Part shown: piece by piece, positions 16,111-24,252 of the stretch
Layout of the letters: the number at the start of each line of letters is the position of its first letter
Numbering within the stretch: the first letter of the stretch is position 1
Assembly: GCF_016905445.1 (NCBI RefSeq)
Contig: NZ_JAFEXF010000046.1
Span: 1 to 43,756 of the forward strand
Length of the DNA stretch: 43,756 nt
From: Streptomyces sp. G44
GTDB lineage: Bacteria; Actinomycetota; Actinomycetes; Streptomycetales; Streptomycetaceae
Direction of reading: 5' to 3'
Position numbers and translations under genes: made by a program
The notes under the pieces: model-generated
The model's input: the letters and a program-made list of their open reading frames with translations, nothing else
Told to the model about the DNA's origin: nothing
The model's database searches: none

Positions 16111-17075
16111 GCGGCACCGCCCTGCGGCAGGACGGTCACGCGTCCGGTGGTGAGCCCGTCGGCGACCCGCTGCACGGCCGCGGCGGCACCGGCCATCGGC
16201 ACGCGCTCGCTCACCAGCGGCTTGACGGCGCCCTTGGTGGCGAGCTCGGTCAGCTCCTCATGGCAGCGCGCGATGGCGCGGGGGTCCTTGGTGTTGTAGA
16301 GGCCCCAGTGGAGGCCCATGATCGTGTAGTTCTTCACCAGGGCGTGGTTGAGCGCGGGCGAGGGGATGGAGCCGCTCGCGAAGCCCACGACGACGATGCG
16401 GCCCTCGAAGGCCACGCATTTGGCGGACTTGGCGTACGCGTCGCCGCCCACGGGGTCGTAGACGACGTCGGCGCCACGGCCGCCGGTGGCCTCCTTGACG
16501 GCGGCGACGATGTCGTCCGTACGGCGGTCGACGACGAGGTCGCAGCCCAGCTCGCGGGCGACCGCCGCCTTGGCCGCACCGCCGACGACGCCGATGACCG
16601 TGGCGCCCGCGGCCTTGCCGAGCTGCACGGCGGCGCTGCCGACGCCGCCCGCCGCCGCGTGCACGAGGAGTGTCTCCCCCGCCTGGAGGCGCGCCCGGCG
16701 GTGCAGGCCGAACCAGCCCGTCTGGTAGCCGATGTGGAGCGCGGCGGCCTCCGCGTCGTCCAGCGCGTCGGGCGCGGGCAGCAGGGCGGCCTCGTCCGCG
16801 ACGGCGTACTCGGCGAAACCGCCGTGCGGCAGGGCGGGGGTGGCGAGCACGCGCCGTCCGTCCTCGGTCTCGCCGCAGATCTCGACGCCCGGCGTGAAGG
16901 GCAGCGGGGGCCTGACCTGGTACTGGCCGCGGCAGAGCAGCGCGTCGGGGAAGTTGATGTTCGCGGCGCGGACCTTAAGGAGCACCTGCCCGTCACCGGG
17001 GTGCGGGCGTTCGGTCTCCGTCAGGCGCATCACCTCGCCCGGCTCGCCGTTCTCGTGCACTTGCCATGCCTGCAT
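16107..17075 (-). CDS. NADPH:quinone oxidoreductase-like MDR protein
   Basis: 322 residues. A medium-chain reductase without zinc ligands: N-terminal GroES-like domain (GQVLLKVRAANINFPDALLCRGQY), then the nucleotide motif LVHAAAGGVGSAAVQLGKAAGA (about residues 139-160) with AAGGVG, and VVYDPVGGDAY. It starts an apparent operon with the two acyl-CoA dehydrogenases. Its own control region (17122-17133) carries a palindrome. A role in reducing an enoyl or quinone intermediate of the same pathway is inferred from the operon. Confidence 0.88.
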   Translation of the reverse strand: MQAWQVHENGEPGEVMRLTETERPHPGDGQVLLKVRAANINFPDALLCRGQYQVRPPLPFTPGVEICGETEDGRRVLATPALPHGGFAEYAVADEAALLPAPDALDDAEAAALHIGYQTGWFGLHRRARLQAGETLLVHAAAGGVGSAAVQLGKAAGATVIGVVGGAAKAAVARELGCDLVVDRRTDDIVAAVKEATGGRGADVVYDPVGGDAYAKSAKCVAFEGRIVVVGFASGSIPSPALNHALVKNYTIMGLHWGLYNTKDPRAIARCHEELTELATKGAVKPLVSERVPMAGAAAAVQRVADGLTTGRVTVLPQGGAA

Positions 17076-17121
17076 GCGGGGCCTCCACGGGGCTGTCGTA
17101 GACCGGGCTCGATCGCATACT

Positions 17122-17133
17122 AAGCGGTCGCTT
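17122..17133. promoter_or_regulatory. AAGCG-NN-CGCTT operator before the quinone oxidoreductase/acyl-CoA dehydrogenase operon
   Basis: Perfect palindrome AAGCG-GT-CGCTT in the 73-nt gap between the XRE-cupin gene and the operon, 46 bases before the ATG at 17075. It overlaps GCATACTAAG, which may hold promoter bases. The form is typical of TetR-family sites at fatty-acid degradation genes in actinobacteria. No matching regulator is in the window. Confidence 0.5.
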
Positions 17134-17148
17134 GCCGCAGGGGAACCG

Positions 17149-17763
17149 TCAGTCGCCGCCGTCCTTGCGGGCGGGCCGCGCCCGTACGTGCATCCGCTCG
17201 CCCTGGGGGCCGAAGAGGCTCAGGAATTCCGCCCCTCCCTCGCTCGTCGCCCCGAACCAGTGCGGGACGCGGGTGTCGAACTCGGCGGCCTCGCCGGGGC
17301 CGAGCACCACGTCGTGGTCGCCGAGGATCAGCCGCAGCTTGCCGGAGAGGACGTAGAGCCACTCGTACCCCTCGTGGGTCTGCGGGTCCGGGGCGGGGGT
17401 GGTGCGGGCGGGCTCGATCACCTTGTACGCCTGGAGGCCGCCGGGCTGGCGGGTGAGGGGCAGCATCGTGCGCCCGTGCCGGACGATCGGCTTGGCCCGC
17501 ACGCGCGGGTCGCCCACCGGCGGGGCGCCCACCAGTTCGTCCAGCGGGACCTGGTGGGCGCGGGCGATGGGCAGCAGCAGTTCGAGGCTCGGCCTGCGGT
17601 TGCCGGACTCCAGGCGGGACAGGGTGCTGACCGAGATGCCGGTGGCGGCGGAGAGCCCCGCGAGGGTGGCGCCGCGCTCCCGGCGGATGCGGCGCAGCCG
17701 GGGGCCGACCTCGGTGAGGACCTGGTCCATCTCTTCCGGTTCTTCGCTCGGCTTGTCGCTCAT
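17149..17763 (-). CDS. XRE family regulator with C-terminal cupin sensor domain
   Basis: 204 residues from the ATG at 17763 (GGGGG ribosome site); an upstream in-frame codon would begin within the operator. Residues about 17-72 form the helix-turn-helix: LRRIRRERGATLAGLSAATGISVSTLSRLESGNRRPSLELLLPIARA. Residues about 105-190 are a cupin: HEGYEWLYVLSGKLRLILGDHDVVLGPGEAAEFDTRVPHWFG, with His and Glu ligand positions. Such proteins repress a neighbouring gene and respond to a small ligand bound in the cupin. It is divergent from the flavoprotein at 17853 with a palindrome between them, the likely autoregulatory site. Confidence 0.9.
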   Translation of the reverse strand: MSDKPSEEPEEMDQVLTEVGPRLRRIRRERGATLAGLSAATGISVSTLSRLESGNRRPSLELLLPIARAHQVPLDELVGAPPVGDPRVRAKPIVRHGRTMLPLTRQPGGLQAYKVIEPARTTPAPDPQTHEGYEWLYVLSGKLRLILGDHDVVLGPGEAAEFDTRVPHWFGATSEGGAEFLSLFGPQGERMHVRARPARKDGGD

Positions 17764-17778
17764 GCCCCCATCATGCGC

Positions 17779-17801
17779 TGCTTTGCGGTATCGGCAAAGC
17801 A
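17779..17801. promoter_or_regulatory. 8-bp-arm palindrome between XRE-cupin regulator and flavoprotein genes
   Basis: Perfect arms TGCTTTGC (17779-17786) and GCAAAGCA (17794-17801), 7-bp centre. It sits 16 bases upstream of the regulator start and 52 bases upstream of the flavoprotein start, so one bound protein could control both. A further CTTTG lies at once downstream (17803-17807), a possible extra half-site. Confidence 0.6.
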
Positions 17802-17852
17802 CTTTGTCGAAAACGCATCGTCGGCGGGAGAGTGCTCATGGAGGTGGTCGCC

Positions 17853-18878
17853 ATGACCCACAACAACGGATACGACGCCGTGGTCGTCGGAGGCGGCGCG
17901 GCGGGCCTGAGCGCGGCGCTCGTACTCGGCAGGTCACGGCGGCGGGTCCTCGTCGTCGACGCCGGGGAACCGCGCAACGCGCCCGCCGCGCACATGCAGG
18001 GTTACCTGTCGCGGGACGGCATGCCGCCCGCGGAGTTCCTCGCCGAGGGGCGCCGGGAGCTGGCTCGGTACGGCGTGGAGGTGGTGCGGGGCCGCGTGAC
18101 GGAGGTACTGCCGGACGGGCGGGGCGAGTTCGGGGTGCGGCTCGCGGACGGCGACCGGGCGGTGCGCGCGCGCCGGGTCGTCGTGGCCGCGGGCCTGGTC
18201 GACGAGGTGCCCGCGGTGCCGGGGGTCGCCGCGCGCTGGGGCCGTGACGTGCTGCACTGCCCGTACTGCCACGGCTGGGAGGTGCGGGACCAGCCCTTCG
18301 GGGTGCTCGCCCCGGAGCCGTTCACCGGCCATCAGGCGCTGCTCGTCACCCAGTGGTCCAAGGACGTGACGCTCTTCCTGAACACCGTGCGGGGGCTGCC
18401 CGACGCGGAGTGGGAGCGTCTCGCGGCCGCCGGCGTCGCGGTGGTGGAGGGCGAGGTCGCCGGCCTGGAGGTGACCGACGACCGGCTGACGGGCGTCCGG
18501 CTCGCCGACGGCCGGGTGATCCCCCGCTCCGTCCTGTTCGTCGCCGCGCGGCCGGTGCCCCGCGACGGCCTGCTCGGCGCGCTCGGCGCCGACACCAGGG
18601 AGACCCCGTTCGGGCCGTACCCGGCGGTGGACGAGACGGGCCGCACGTCGGTCCCCGGCGTGTGGGCGGTCGGCAACGCGGCGGGCCCCGCGGAACAGGT
18701 GATCAACGCGGCGAGCGCGGGCTACCGGGCCGGCACCGCGATCAACGCCGAGCTCGTCATGGCGGACATCGACACGGCGGCGGCCCGCCGCCGGGCAGGT
18801 GTCTTCACCCCGGAGGCGGAGGCCGCGGTGGCCCGCGTGGCGGCGGACGGTCGCGAGCACGGGATCGTGGGCGGCTAG
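17853..18878 (+). CDS. Thioredoxin-reductase-like FAD-dependent oxidoreductase
   Basis: 341 residues from the ATG at 17853, which has GGAGG 8 bases upstream; two earlier in-frame ATGs precede this site. FAD motif VVVGGGAAGLSAAL near residues 9-22, redox pair CPYC in LHCPYCHGWE (about residue 135-145), and the C-terminal FAD motif GVWAVGNAAGPAEQVINAASAG. The second nucleotide region reads GVLAPEPFTGHQALLVTQW and lacks GxGxxA, so NADPH binding may be weak or absent; this subgroup includes oxygen-using dithiol oxidases as well as reductases. Divergent from the XRE-cupin gene, its likely regulator. Confidence 0.87.
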   Translation: MTHNNGYDAVVVGGGAAGLSAALVLGRSRRRVLVVDAGEPRNAPAAHMQGYLSRDGMPPAEFLAEGRRELARYGVEVVRGRVTEVLPDGRGEFGVRLADGDRAVRARRVVVAAGLVDEVPAVPGVAARWGRDVLHCPYCHGWEVRDQPFGVLAPEPFTGHQALLVTQWSKDVTLFLNTVRGLPDAEWERLAAAGVAVVEGEVAGLEVTDDRLTGVRLADGRVIPRSVLFVAARPVPRDGLLGALGADTRETPFGPYPAVDETGRTSVPGVWAVGNAAGPAEQVINAASAGYRAGTAINAELVMADIDTAAARRRAGVFTPEAEAAVARVAADGREHGIVGG

Positions 18879-19178
18879 GGCGCGGGGCCGCGGGACGGGG
18901 TCATGGACGGTGCACGGAGGCGGACATCGGGCAAGGAGCTTTCGGCCGCTGCGCGGCATTCGATGCGCGCATGGCGGATCGGGAAACGGACCACGAGCCG
19001 GAGGACGCGGATGGCGGGGAGGCCTGCCTCCGGCTGCGGCAGCCCCGCGAAGGCCCGGAAGCGCTCATACGCCCGGCGCAGGCCCTCGGAGGAGCCTGTG
19101 AGGAGAGCTGACGGGCCGCCCCAGGGACCCGATGAGACCCGAGGGACCTGATGGGCCGTCAGGCCACGGGCGCCGGGT
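18879..19178. other. 300-base stretch without a convincing gene
   Basis: Between the flavoprotein and the convergent PIG-L gene. A short open frame from the ATG at 18971 to 19111 (46 codons, acidic) has no ribosome site and no recognisable product. A small palindrome GGAGGC-CT-GCCTCC (19018-19031) is present and might help terminate transcription. Nothing else is seen. Confidence 0.5.
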
Positions 19179-19946
19179 TCACCGGCTGAAGACCTCGAAC
19201 CCCACCGCGGGCTTCCCGCCGAAGCGTGGCGCCAGTGCCTGGGCGTTGCCCGTGAGGAACGTACGGCAGTACTTCTCGGGGTCTTCGTCCGTCAACGCCT
19301 CGATGTAGGTGCGGTGTTCCAGGAGCGAGGCCACCGAGCGGTCGAGCCCGGCCGTCGCGTCCGCCGCGTGCGTCGGGGTCGACGAACCGGCGACGGCGAC
19401 CCACCGCACGCCGTTCCACGGCTCCAGGCCCTGCTCCTCGATCAGCTCGGGGAAGATCCAGCGGTTGCCCGCGTCCGCCGTGGCGTCGAGCGTGGCACGG
19501 CCCACCGCCACGTGGTCGGGGGTGTTCCAGGCGACGCCGCCCCAGGTGTCGCGGTGGTTGAGCGTGATGACGAGTTCGGGCCGGTGCCTGCGGATCGCGG
19601 CGGCGATGTCGCGGCGCAGCGCCGTGCCGTACTCGACGACGCCGTCCCGGTGGTCGAGGAACTCCACCGTCGCGACGCCGACGACCGCCGCGCTCGCCCG
19701 CTGCTCCCGCTCGCGCAGCGGCCCGCAGGTGGCGGGGTCGATCGTGTCGATGCCCGCCTCGCCGCGGGTCGCGAGGAGGTAGGCGACGTCGCGGCCCGCG
19801 TCCGTCCAGCCGGCGATCGCCGCCGCGCAGCCGTACTCCAGGTCGTCGGGGTGCGCCACGACGGCCAGCGCGCGCTGCCAGTCCTCGGGCATGGGGGTGA
19901 GCCGGTCGGGCGCGGTGGCCCCGGCTGCGGTCTGCGACTCGGTCAT
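19179..19946 (-). CDS. PIG-L family zinc deacetylase
   Basis: 255 residues, ATG at 19946. The zinc-binding and catalytic motif AVVAHPDDLEYGC (about residues 29-41) matches the family AHPDDE/AHPDDL pattern; the second conserved region is FLDHRDG, and the third ligand comes from NTPDHVAVGRATLDA. These enzymes remove acetyl groups from N-acetylglucosamine-linked compounds; the mycothiol enzyme MshB and its Mca paralogue are well known relatives. Here the sequence is of the general streptomycete type, so a substrate is not assigned. It runs in the same direction as the next two genes upstream. Confidence 0.9.
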   Translation of the reverse strand: MTESQTAAGATAPDRLTPMPEDWQRALAVVAHPDDLEYGCAAAIAGWTDAGRDVAYLLATRGEAGIDTIDPATCGPLREREQRASAAVVGVATVEFLDHRDGVVEYGTALRRDIAAAIRRHRPELVITLNHRDTWGGVAWNTPDHVAVGRATLDATADAGNRWIFPELIEEQGLEPWNGVRWVAVAGSSTPTHAADATAGLDRSVASLLEHRTYIEALTDEDPEKYCRTFLTGNAQALAPRFGGKPAVGFEVFSR

Positions 19947-20015
19947 GGGCCGCAGCCTAAGGCCCGTCTGCGGCGGCCGGTGCCCGGCCTCGCGCGAGCG
20001 CGGCCTCGGGACGTG

Positions 20016-20420
20016 TCACGCCGCGGGGCGCGGGTGTTCGAGGCGGGTGAAGCCGACGAGGCGGGGCGTGTGGGTGACGGGGAAGGACTCCCCGTCGGGG
20101 GTCTTCAGGGCCGCCATGATGTCGTCGTCCGGTTCACCGTAGATCTCGAAGTGCCGCACGGTGCAGTGCTCCATCACCTCGCGGATGTAGGGGTCCGACA
20201 GTTCCCGGTGGGCGCGGATCGCGTCGGAGTCGCGGTAGAGCTGGAAGCTGTGCGCCAGCATCCGCTCCTCGTCGATGAAGACCTCCACCATGAGCTGCGG
20301 ACCGTGCTCCTCGGTGAACGCCACCGCCCTGGCGATGGCGTGCCGGAAGCCGTCGAGGTGGCCGTCGGTGATGCGCATGGTGTTGCGGAACAGGATGGTG
20401 CCGCTGTCTGTGATCTTCAT
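20016..20420 (-). CDS. Small alpha/beta-barrel protein, antibiotic-biosynthesis-monooxygenase-like
   Basis: 134 residues from the ATG at 20420. The pattern of an N-terminal strand (ILFRNTMRITDGHLDGFRHAIARAVAFTEEHGPQLMVEVFIDEE), a middle SFQLYRDSDAIRAHREL, and a short helical part fits the dimeric ferredoxin-like fold of ABM/quinol-monooxygenase proteins. No cofactor motif is expected in this family. The assignment is by fold pattern only; a hypothetical protein is the safe alternative. Confidence 0.7.
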   Translation of the reverse strand: MKITDSGTILFRNTMRITDGHLDGFRHAIARAVAFTEEHGPQLMVEVFIDEERMLAHSFQLYRDSDAIRAHRELSDPYIREVMEHCTVRHFEIYGEPDDDIMAALKTPDGESFPVTHTPRLVGFTRLEHPRPAA

Positions 20421-20497
20421 GCGCCCAGACTTGTCCGCCGCCCGCGCGCGGGTCAAGGGTGCGGCCGTCCCCCGTCGCGGCCGCGGGGAGCCGCGCC

Positions 20498-21799
20498 TCA
20501 CGCCTCCCCGCGGGTCAGCGCGAGCAGCCGGTCGAGGACCTTCGGTCCGCTCACCCGCAGTCCGTCGTGCTCGAACTCGTCGGTGACCCAGGTGCGCAGC
20601 CCCCGGATGGCGCGGGCGGTCCGCAGCGAGTGCCCGGTGTCGACGAACAGGTCGTCGTGGTAGATGGAGGCGGCTGCCGGTACCTCGTTCGCCGCCAGCC
20701 GGTCCACGTCGTACAGGCGCGGCCAGCCGGTGCGCTCGGCCAGCAGCTCGGCGGTCTCGCGCAGCGGGCGCAGCGCCGGGTCGCAGTCGAACATCCAGCG
20801 CTGCACGGCCTCCCCGGTGAACAGCAGCGGCTCGTCACCCGCCAGGGCCTTGCCGGCGTCGAACGCGGGGAACTCGGCGCGCACCCGCTCGGCCGCCCAG
20901 GCGGTGGGCCGCTCGCCCTGGCCGTAGATCGCCTCGTGCAACACGGCGTAGAGCGGATTCCCGGCGTACGACAGGACGGCCTGGACGTTCTCCTGGAACG
21001 CGTCGGAGAGCACGTTCCCCGACGCCGTGCGCACGAAGGCGTCCTCCAGGAGGTAGTGGAGCCGGTGGCTGCCGTCGCCCGCGCCGAGCAGGATGCCGAG
21101 GGACTGGAAGGCGGGGACGGTGAGCCGGTGGCCGCCGTTCAGGACCGGCTCGTGCTCGGCGAGGTGGGCGGCGATGCGGCGGGCGCGCTCGACGTCCTGC
21201 GGGTAACGGGCGTAGTGCGCCGCGCTCTTGCGGGCCATGCGCGGGTAGGCCGCGCGGTAGACGTCGTCGGCGTGGCCGTCCAGGGTGGGCAGGCCGCCGG
21301 TGATGAGCGCCGCGGACAGGCCCTCGGGCGCCGCCGACAGGTAGTGCGTGGCGCAGAACCCGCCGAAGCTCTGGCCGAGGACGGTCCAGGGCCCGCCGCC
21401 CGTCACGCCGGGACGGATCGCCTCGCAGTCACGGACGATGGCGTCGGCGCGGAAGTGGGCGAGGTAGTCGGCCTGTTCGCGGGGGCCGCCGCGCAGCGGG
21501 AGCGTCTGGCGGTTGGCGGGCGTGGACCCGCCGGTGCCGCGCTGGTCGAGGAGGAGGACGCGGAAGTCCCGCAGGGCGCGGTCGAGCCAGGACTCCCTGC
21601 CGTGGAAGCGGGTGGCCCCAAAGCCGGGACCGCCTGTCAGATGGACCAGCCAGGGCAGGTCGGTGCCGCCGCGCGACGCGGAGACCACCTCGCGGGCGTA
21701 GAGCTCGATCCGCTCCCCCGCCGGGTCGTCGTGGTCGAGCGGCACGCTGAAGCGGCGGTCGGTGAGGACCACTCCTGGCTGGCGGTACGTGGCGGTCAA
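20498..21799 (-). CDS. Proline iminopeptidase-like alpha/beta hydrolase (S33 family)
   Basis: 433 residues. The TTG at 21799 is chosen because AGGAG lies 5 bases upstream and the protein then starts with TATYRQPGVV; the open frame further upstream runs antisense to lutA. Motifs: oxyanion-hole WLVHLTGGPGFG (about 45-56), LLLDQRGTGGS, nucleophile in VLGQSFGGF, and the C-terminal DTGHS region with the catalytic His. This is the prolyl aminopeptidase layout: release of N-terminal proline or related residues, in the cytoplasm. It is divergent from lutA. Confidence 0.88.
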   Translation of the reverse strand: MTATYRQPGVVLTDRRFSVPLDHDDPAGERIELYAREVVSASRGGTDLPWLVHLTGGPGFGATRFHGRESWLDRALRDFRVLLLDQRGTGGSTPANRQTLPLRGGPREQADYLAHFRADAIVRDCEAIRPGVTGGGPWTVLGQSFGGFCATHYLSAAPEGLSAALITGGLPTLDGHADDVYRAAYPRMARKSAAHYARYPQDVERARRIAAHLAEHEPVLNGGHRLTVPAFQSLGILLGAGDGSHRLHYLLEDAFVRTASGNVLSDAFQENVQAVLSYAGNPLYAVLHEAIYGQGERPTAWAAERVRAEFPAFDAGKALAGDEPLLFTGEAVQRWMFDCDPALRPLRETAELLAERTGWPRLYDVDRLAANEVPAAASIYHDDLFVDTGHSLRTARAIRGLRTWVTDEFEHDGLRVSGPKVLDRLLALTRGEA

Positions 21800-21864
21800 G
21801 GGTGCTCCTGGGCGCTGGTCGTGGGCGGGTCCGCCCCATCCTGCCGTGTGTCGTCGCCACCGGA

Positions 21865-21883
21865 CGGGGCGAAGGACGCCCCG
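21865..21883. promoter_or_regulatory. 7-bp-arm inverted repeat in the iminopeptidase/lutA divergent region
   Basis: Arms CGGGGCG (21865-21871) and CGCCCCG (21877-21883), centre AAGGA. It lies between the divergent starts at 21799 and 21971. It could be a shared operator, though GC-rich hairpins arise easily in this genome. Confidence 0.35.
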
Positions 21884-21970
21884 CCCGGTCCTGTGCGGGT
21901 GGCCACTGCCGTACGCCGCCCCTGCCGCGTACCCTGCGTCCACCCGATGGCCGACGAGGAGGAACCCGCG

Positions 21971-22732
21971 ATGCGTGTCGCCCTGTTCCTGACCTGTGTC
22001 AACGACACGCTCTACCCGGACACGGGCCGCGCGGTGGTGAAACTGCTGACCAGACTGGGGGTCGACGTCGACTTCCCGACGGGGCAGACGTGTTGCGGGC
22101 AGGCGCACTACAACACCGGGTACCGGCATCAGGCGGAACCGCTCGCCCGGCGTTTCTCCGAGGTCTTCGCTCCGGACGCCTACGACGCGGTCGTGACGCC
22201 CTCCGGTTCCTGCGGGGCGATGGTGCGCGAGCTGTACCCGCGCATGGGCGAGCGGGCGCGCGCGGAGGGCCGCGGGGACGCCCTCGCGCGCACGCTCGCG
22301 CCGGTGGTGCCGAAGACGTACGAGCTCACCGAGTTCCTGGTGGACGTCCTCGGCGTCACGGACGTCGGGGCGTACTACCCGCACAAGGTCACCTACCACC
22401 CGACCTGCCACGGCCTGCGGAGCCTCGGCCTCGGCGAGCGGCCGGTCCGGCTCCTGCGGGCGGTGCGGGGCCTGGAGCTGGTGGAGCTGCCCGGTGCCGA
22501 GGAGTGCTGCGGCTTCGGCGGCACGTTCGCCGTGAAGAACTCCGACGTCTCGGCGGCGATGGGCGCCGACAAGGTGCGCCACGCCGAGTCGACCGGTGCG
22601 GAGGTGCTGTGCGCGGCGGACAACTCCTGCCTGATGCACATCGGCGGCACGATGACCCGGCTGCGTACGGCCGTACGGCCCGTGCACATCGCCGAGATCC
22701 TAGCGAGCACGGAGGAGGATCCCCTGTCATGA
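21971..22732 (+). CDS. lutA: L-lactate utilisation iron-sulfur protein LutA
   Basis: 253 residues, ATG with GAGGAGG 9 bases upstream. It has two CCG-type cysteine domains: TGQTCCGQAHYNTG with PSGSCGAMVREL, and the C-terminal TYHPTCHGLR with AEECCGFGGTFAVKN, as in LutA (formerly YvfV/YkgE). It works with LutB and LutC in oxidising L-lactate to pyruvate in the cytoplasm/membrane-associated complex. It is the first gene of lutABC, coupled to lutB by ATGA. Confidence 0.93.
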   Translation: MRVALFLTCVNDTLYPDTGRAVVKLLTRLGVDVDFPTGQTCCGQAHYNTGYRHQAEPLARRFSEVFAPDAYDAVVTPSGSCGAMVRELYPRMGERARAEGRGDALARTLAPVVPKTYELTEFLVDVLGVTDVGAYYPHKVTYHPTCHGLRSLGLGERPVRLLRAVRGLELVELPGAEECCGFGGTFAVKNSDVSAAMGADKVRHAESTGAEVLCAADNSCLMHIGGTMTRLRTAVRPVHIAEILASTEEDPLS

Positions 22733-24252
22733 GCGCCATGAACGGCATGAACGGCATGAACGGCACGAGCGGTACGTATCTCGGGATGCCGGCCTTTCCC
22801 GAGGCCGCGCGCGAGGCGGTCGGGAACACCACCCTGCGCGCCAACCTCCGGCACGCCACCCACACCATCCGCGACAAGCGGGCCCGCGCGGTCGCCGAGC
22901 TCGACGACTGGGCCGCGCTGCGCGAGGCGGGCCGGCAGATCAAGGACCACACGCTGCGCCATCTGGACCACTACCTGGTCCAGTTGGAGGAGTCGGTGAC
23001 GGCGGCGGGCGGCACCGTCCACTGGGCCGCCGACGCCGACGAGGCAAACCGCGTCGTGACGCGGCTCGTGCGGGAGACGGGCGAGTCCGAGGTCGTCAAG
23101 GTCAAGTCGATGGCCACGCAGGAGACCGGGCTGAACGAAGCCCTCGCAGAGGCGGGCATCCGCGCGTACGAGACCGACCTCGCCGAGCTCATCGTGCAGC
23201 TCGGCGAGGACCGCCCCTCGCACATCCTCGTCCCGGCCATCCACCGCAACCGCGGCGAGATCCGCGACATCTTCGCGCGGGAGATGGGCCGGTGGGGCCG
23301 CCCGGCGCCGGACGGTCTCACCGACGACCCCCGCGAACTCGCCGAGGCGGCCCGCCTGCATCTGCGCGAGAAGTTCCTGCGCGCCAAGGTCGGCGTCTCC
23401 GGCGCGAACTTCATGGTCGCGGAGACGGGCACCCTCGTCGTCGTGGAGTCCGAGGGCAACGGCCGGATGTGCCTGACGCTGCCGGAGACCCTGATCTCGG
23501 TCGTCGGCATCGAGAAGGTGGTGCCGGCCTGGCGCGACCTGGAGGTGTTCCTCCAGACACTGCCGCGTTCCTCGACGGCGGAGCGCATGAACCCGTACAC
23601 CTCGACGTGGACCGGCACGACGGACACGGACGGCCCCCGCGCCTTCCACCTGGTCCTGCTGGACAACGGCCGCACCGACACCCTCGCCGACGAGGTGGGC
23701 CGCCAGGCCCTGCGCTGCATCCGCTGTTCGGCGTGTCTCAACGTGTGCCCGGTGTACGAGCGGGCGGGCGGGCACGCGTACGGCTCGGTGTATCCGGGGC
23801 CGATCGGCGCCATCCTCAGCCCCCAGCTGCGGGGCACGGCGAGCGAGATCGACGCCTCGCTCCCGTACGCGTCCTCGCTCTGCGGCGCCTGCTACGAGGT
23901 GTGCCCGGTGGCCATCGACATCCCCGAGGTCCTCGTGCACCTGCGCGAGCGGGTCGCGCAGGGCGGCGAGGTGACACGGCGCGGCGTGAAGGTGACGCTG
24001 AGACCCGCGAAGGGGCACGCGGCGGAGCGGGCGGCTATGCGGGCGGCGGGCCTCGCGTTCGCCCGCCCCGGCGTGCTGCGCGCGGGCCGGCGCCTGGCGT
24101 CGCGCACCCGGCGCCTCCATCCGCGCACGCTGCCGGGGCCGGGCCGCGCGTGGACGGCGACCCGGGACCTGCCGAAGGTGCCGGCGGAGTCCTTCCGCGA
24201 CTGGTGGCAGCGGACGGGCGGCGGCAAGGACAGCGGAAAGGACGGCGAGTGA
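22729..24252 (+). CDS. lutB: L-lactate utilisation iron-sulfur protein LutB
   Basis: 507 residues, ATG overlapping the lutA stop. N-terminal LUD domain (NTTLRANLRHATHTIRDKRA, VKVKSMATQETGLNEAL), then two 4Fe-4S clusters: CIRCSACLNVCPVYE (about 333-347) and CGACYEVCPVAIDIPE (about 385-400), followed by a basic tail. The first 14 residues are a run of MNG units made by a 9-base DNA repeat (ATGAACGGC, about 22738-22763), absent from the domain proper; translation could also begin further in. Central electron-transfer subunit of the lactate-oxidising LutABC set. Confidence 0.93.
   Translation: MSAMNGMNGMNGTSGTYLGMPAFPEAAREAVGNTTLRANLRHATHTIRDKRARAVAELDDWAALREAGRQIKDHTLRHLDHYLVQLEESVTAAGGTVHWAADADEANRVVTRLVRETGESEVVKVKSMATQETGLNEALAEAGIRAYETDLAELIVQLGEDRPSHILVPAIHRNRGEIRDIFAREMGRWGRPAPDGLTDDPRELAEAARLHLREKFLRAKVGVSGANFMVAETGTLVVVESEGNGRMCLTLPETLISVVGIEKVVPAWRDLEVFLQTLPRSSTAERMNPYTSTWTGTTDTDGPRAFHLVLLDNGRTDTLADEVGRQALRCIRCSACLNVCPVYERAGGHAYGSVYPGPIGAILSPQLRGTASEIDASLPYASSLCGACYEVCPVAIDIPEVLVHLRERVAQGGEVTRRGVKVTLRPAKGHAAERAAMRAAGLAFARPGVLRAGRRLASRTRRLHPRTLPGPGRAWTATRDLPKVPAESFRDWWQRTGGGKDSGKDGE

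Noticed and set aside
18971..19111. 46-codon acidic reading frame
   Set aside because: No ribosome site, no recognisable family; coding pattern unconvincing.
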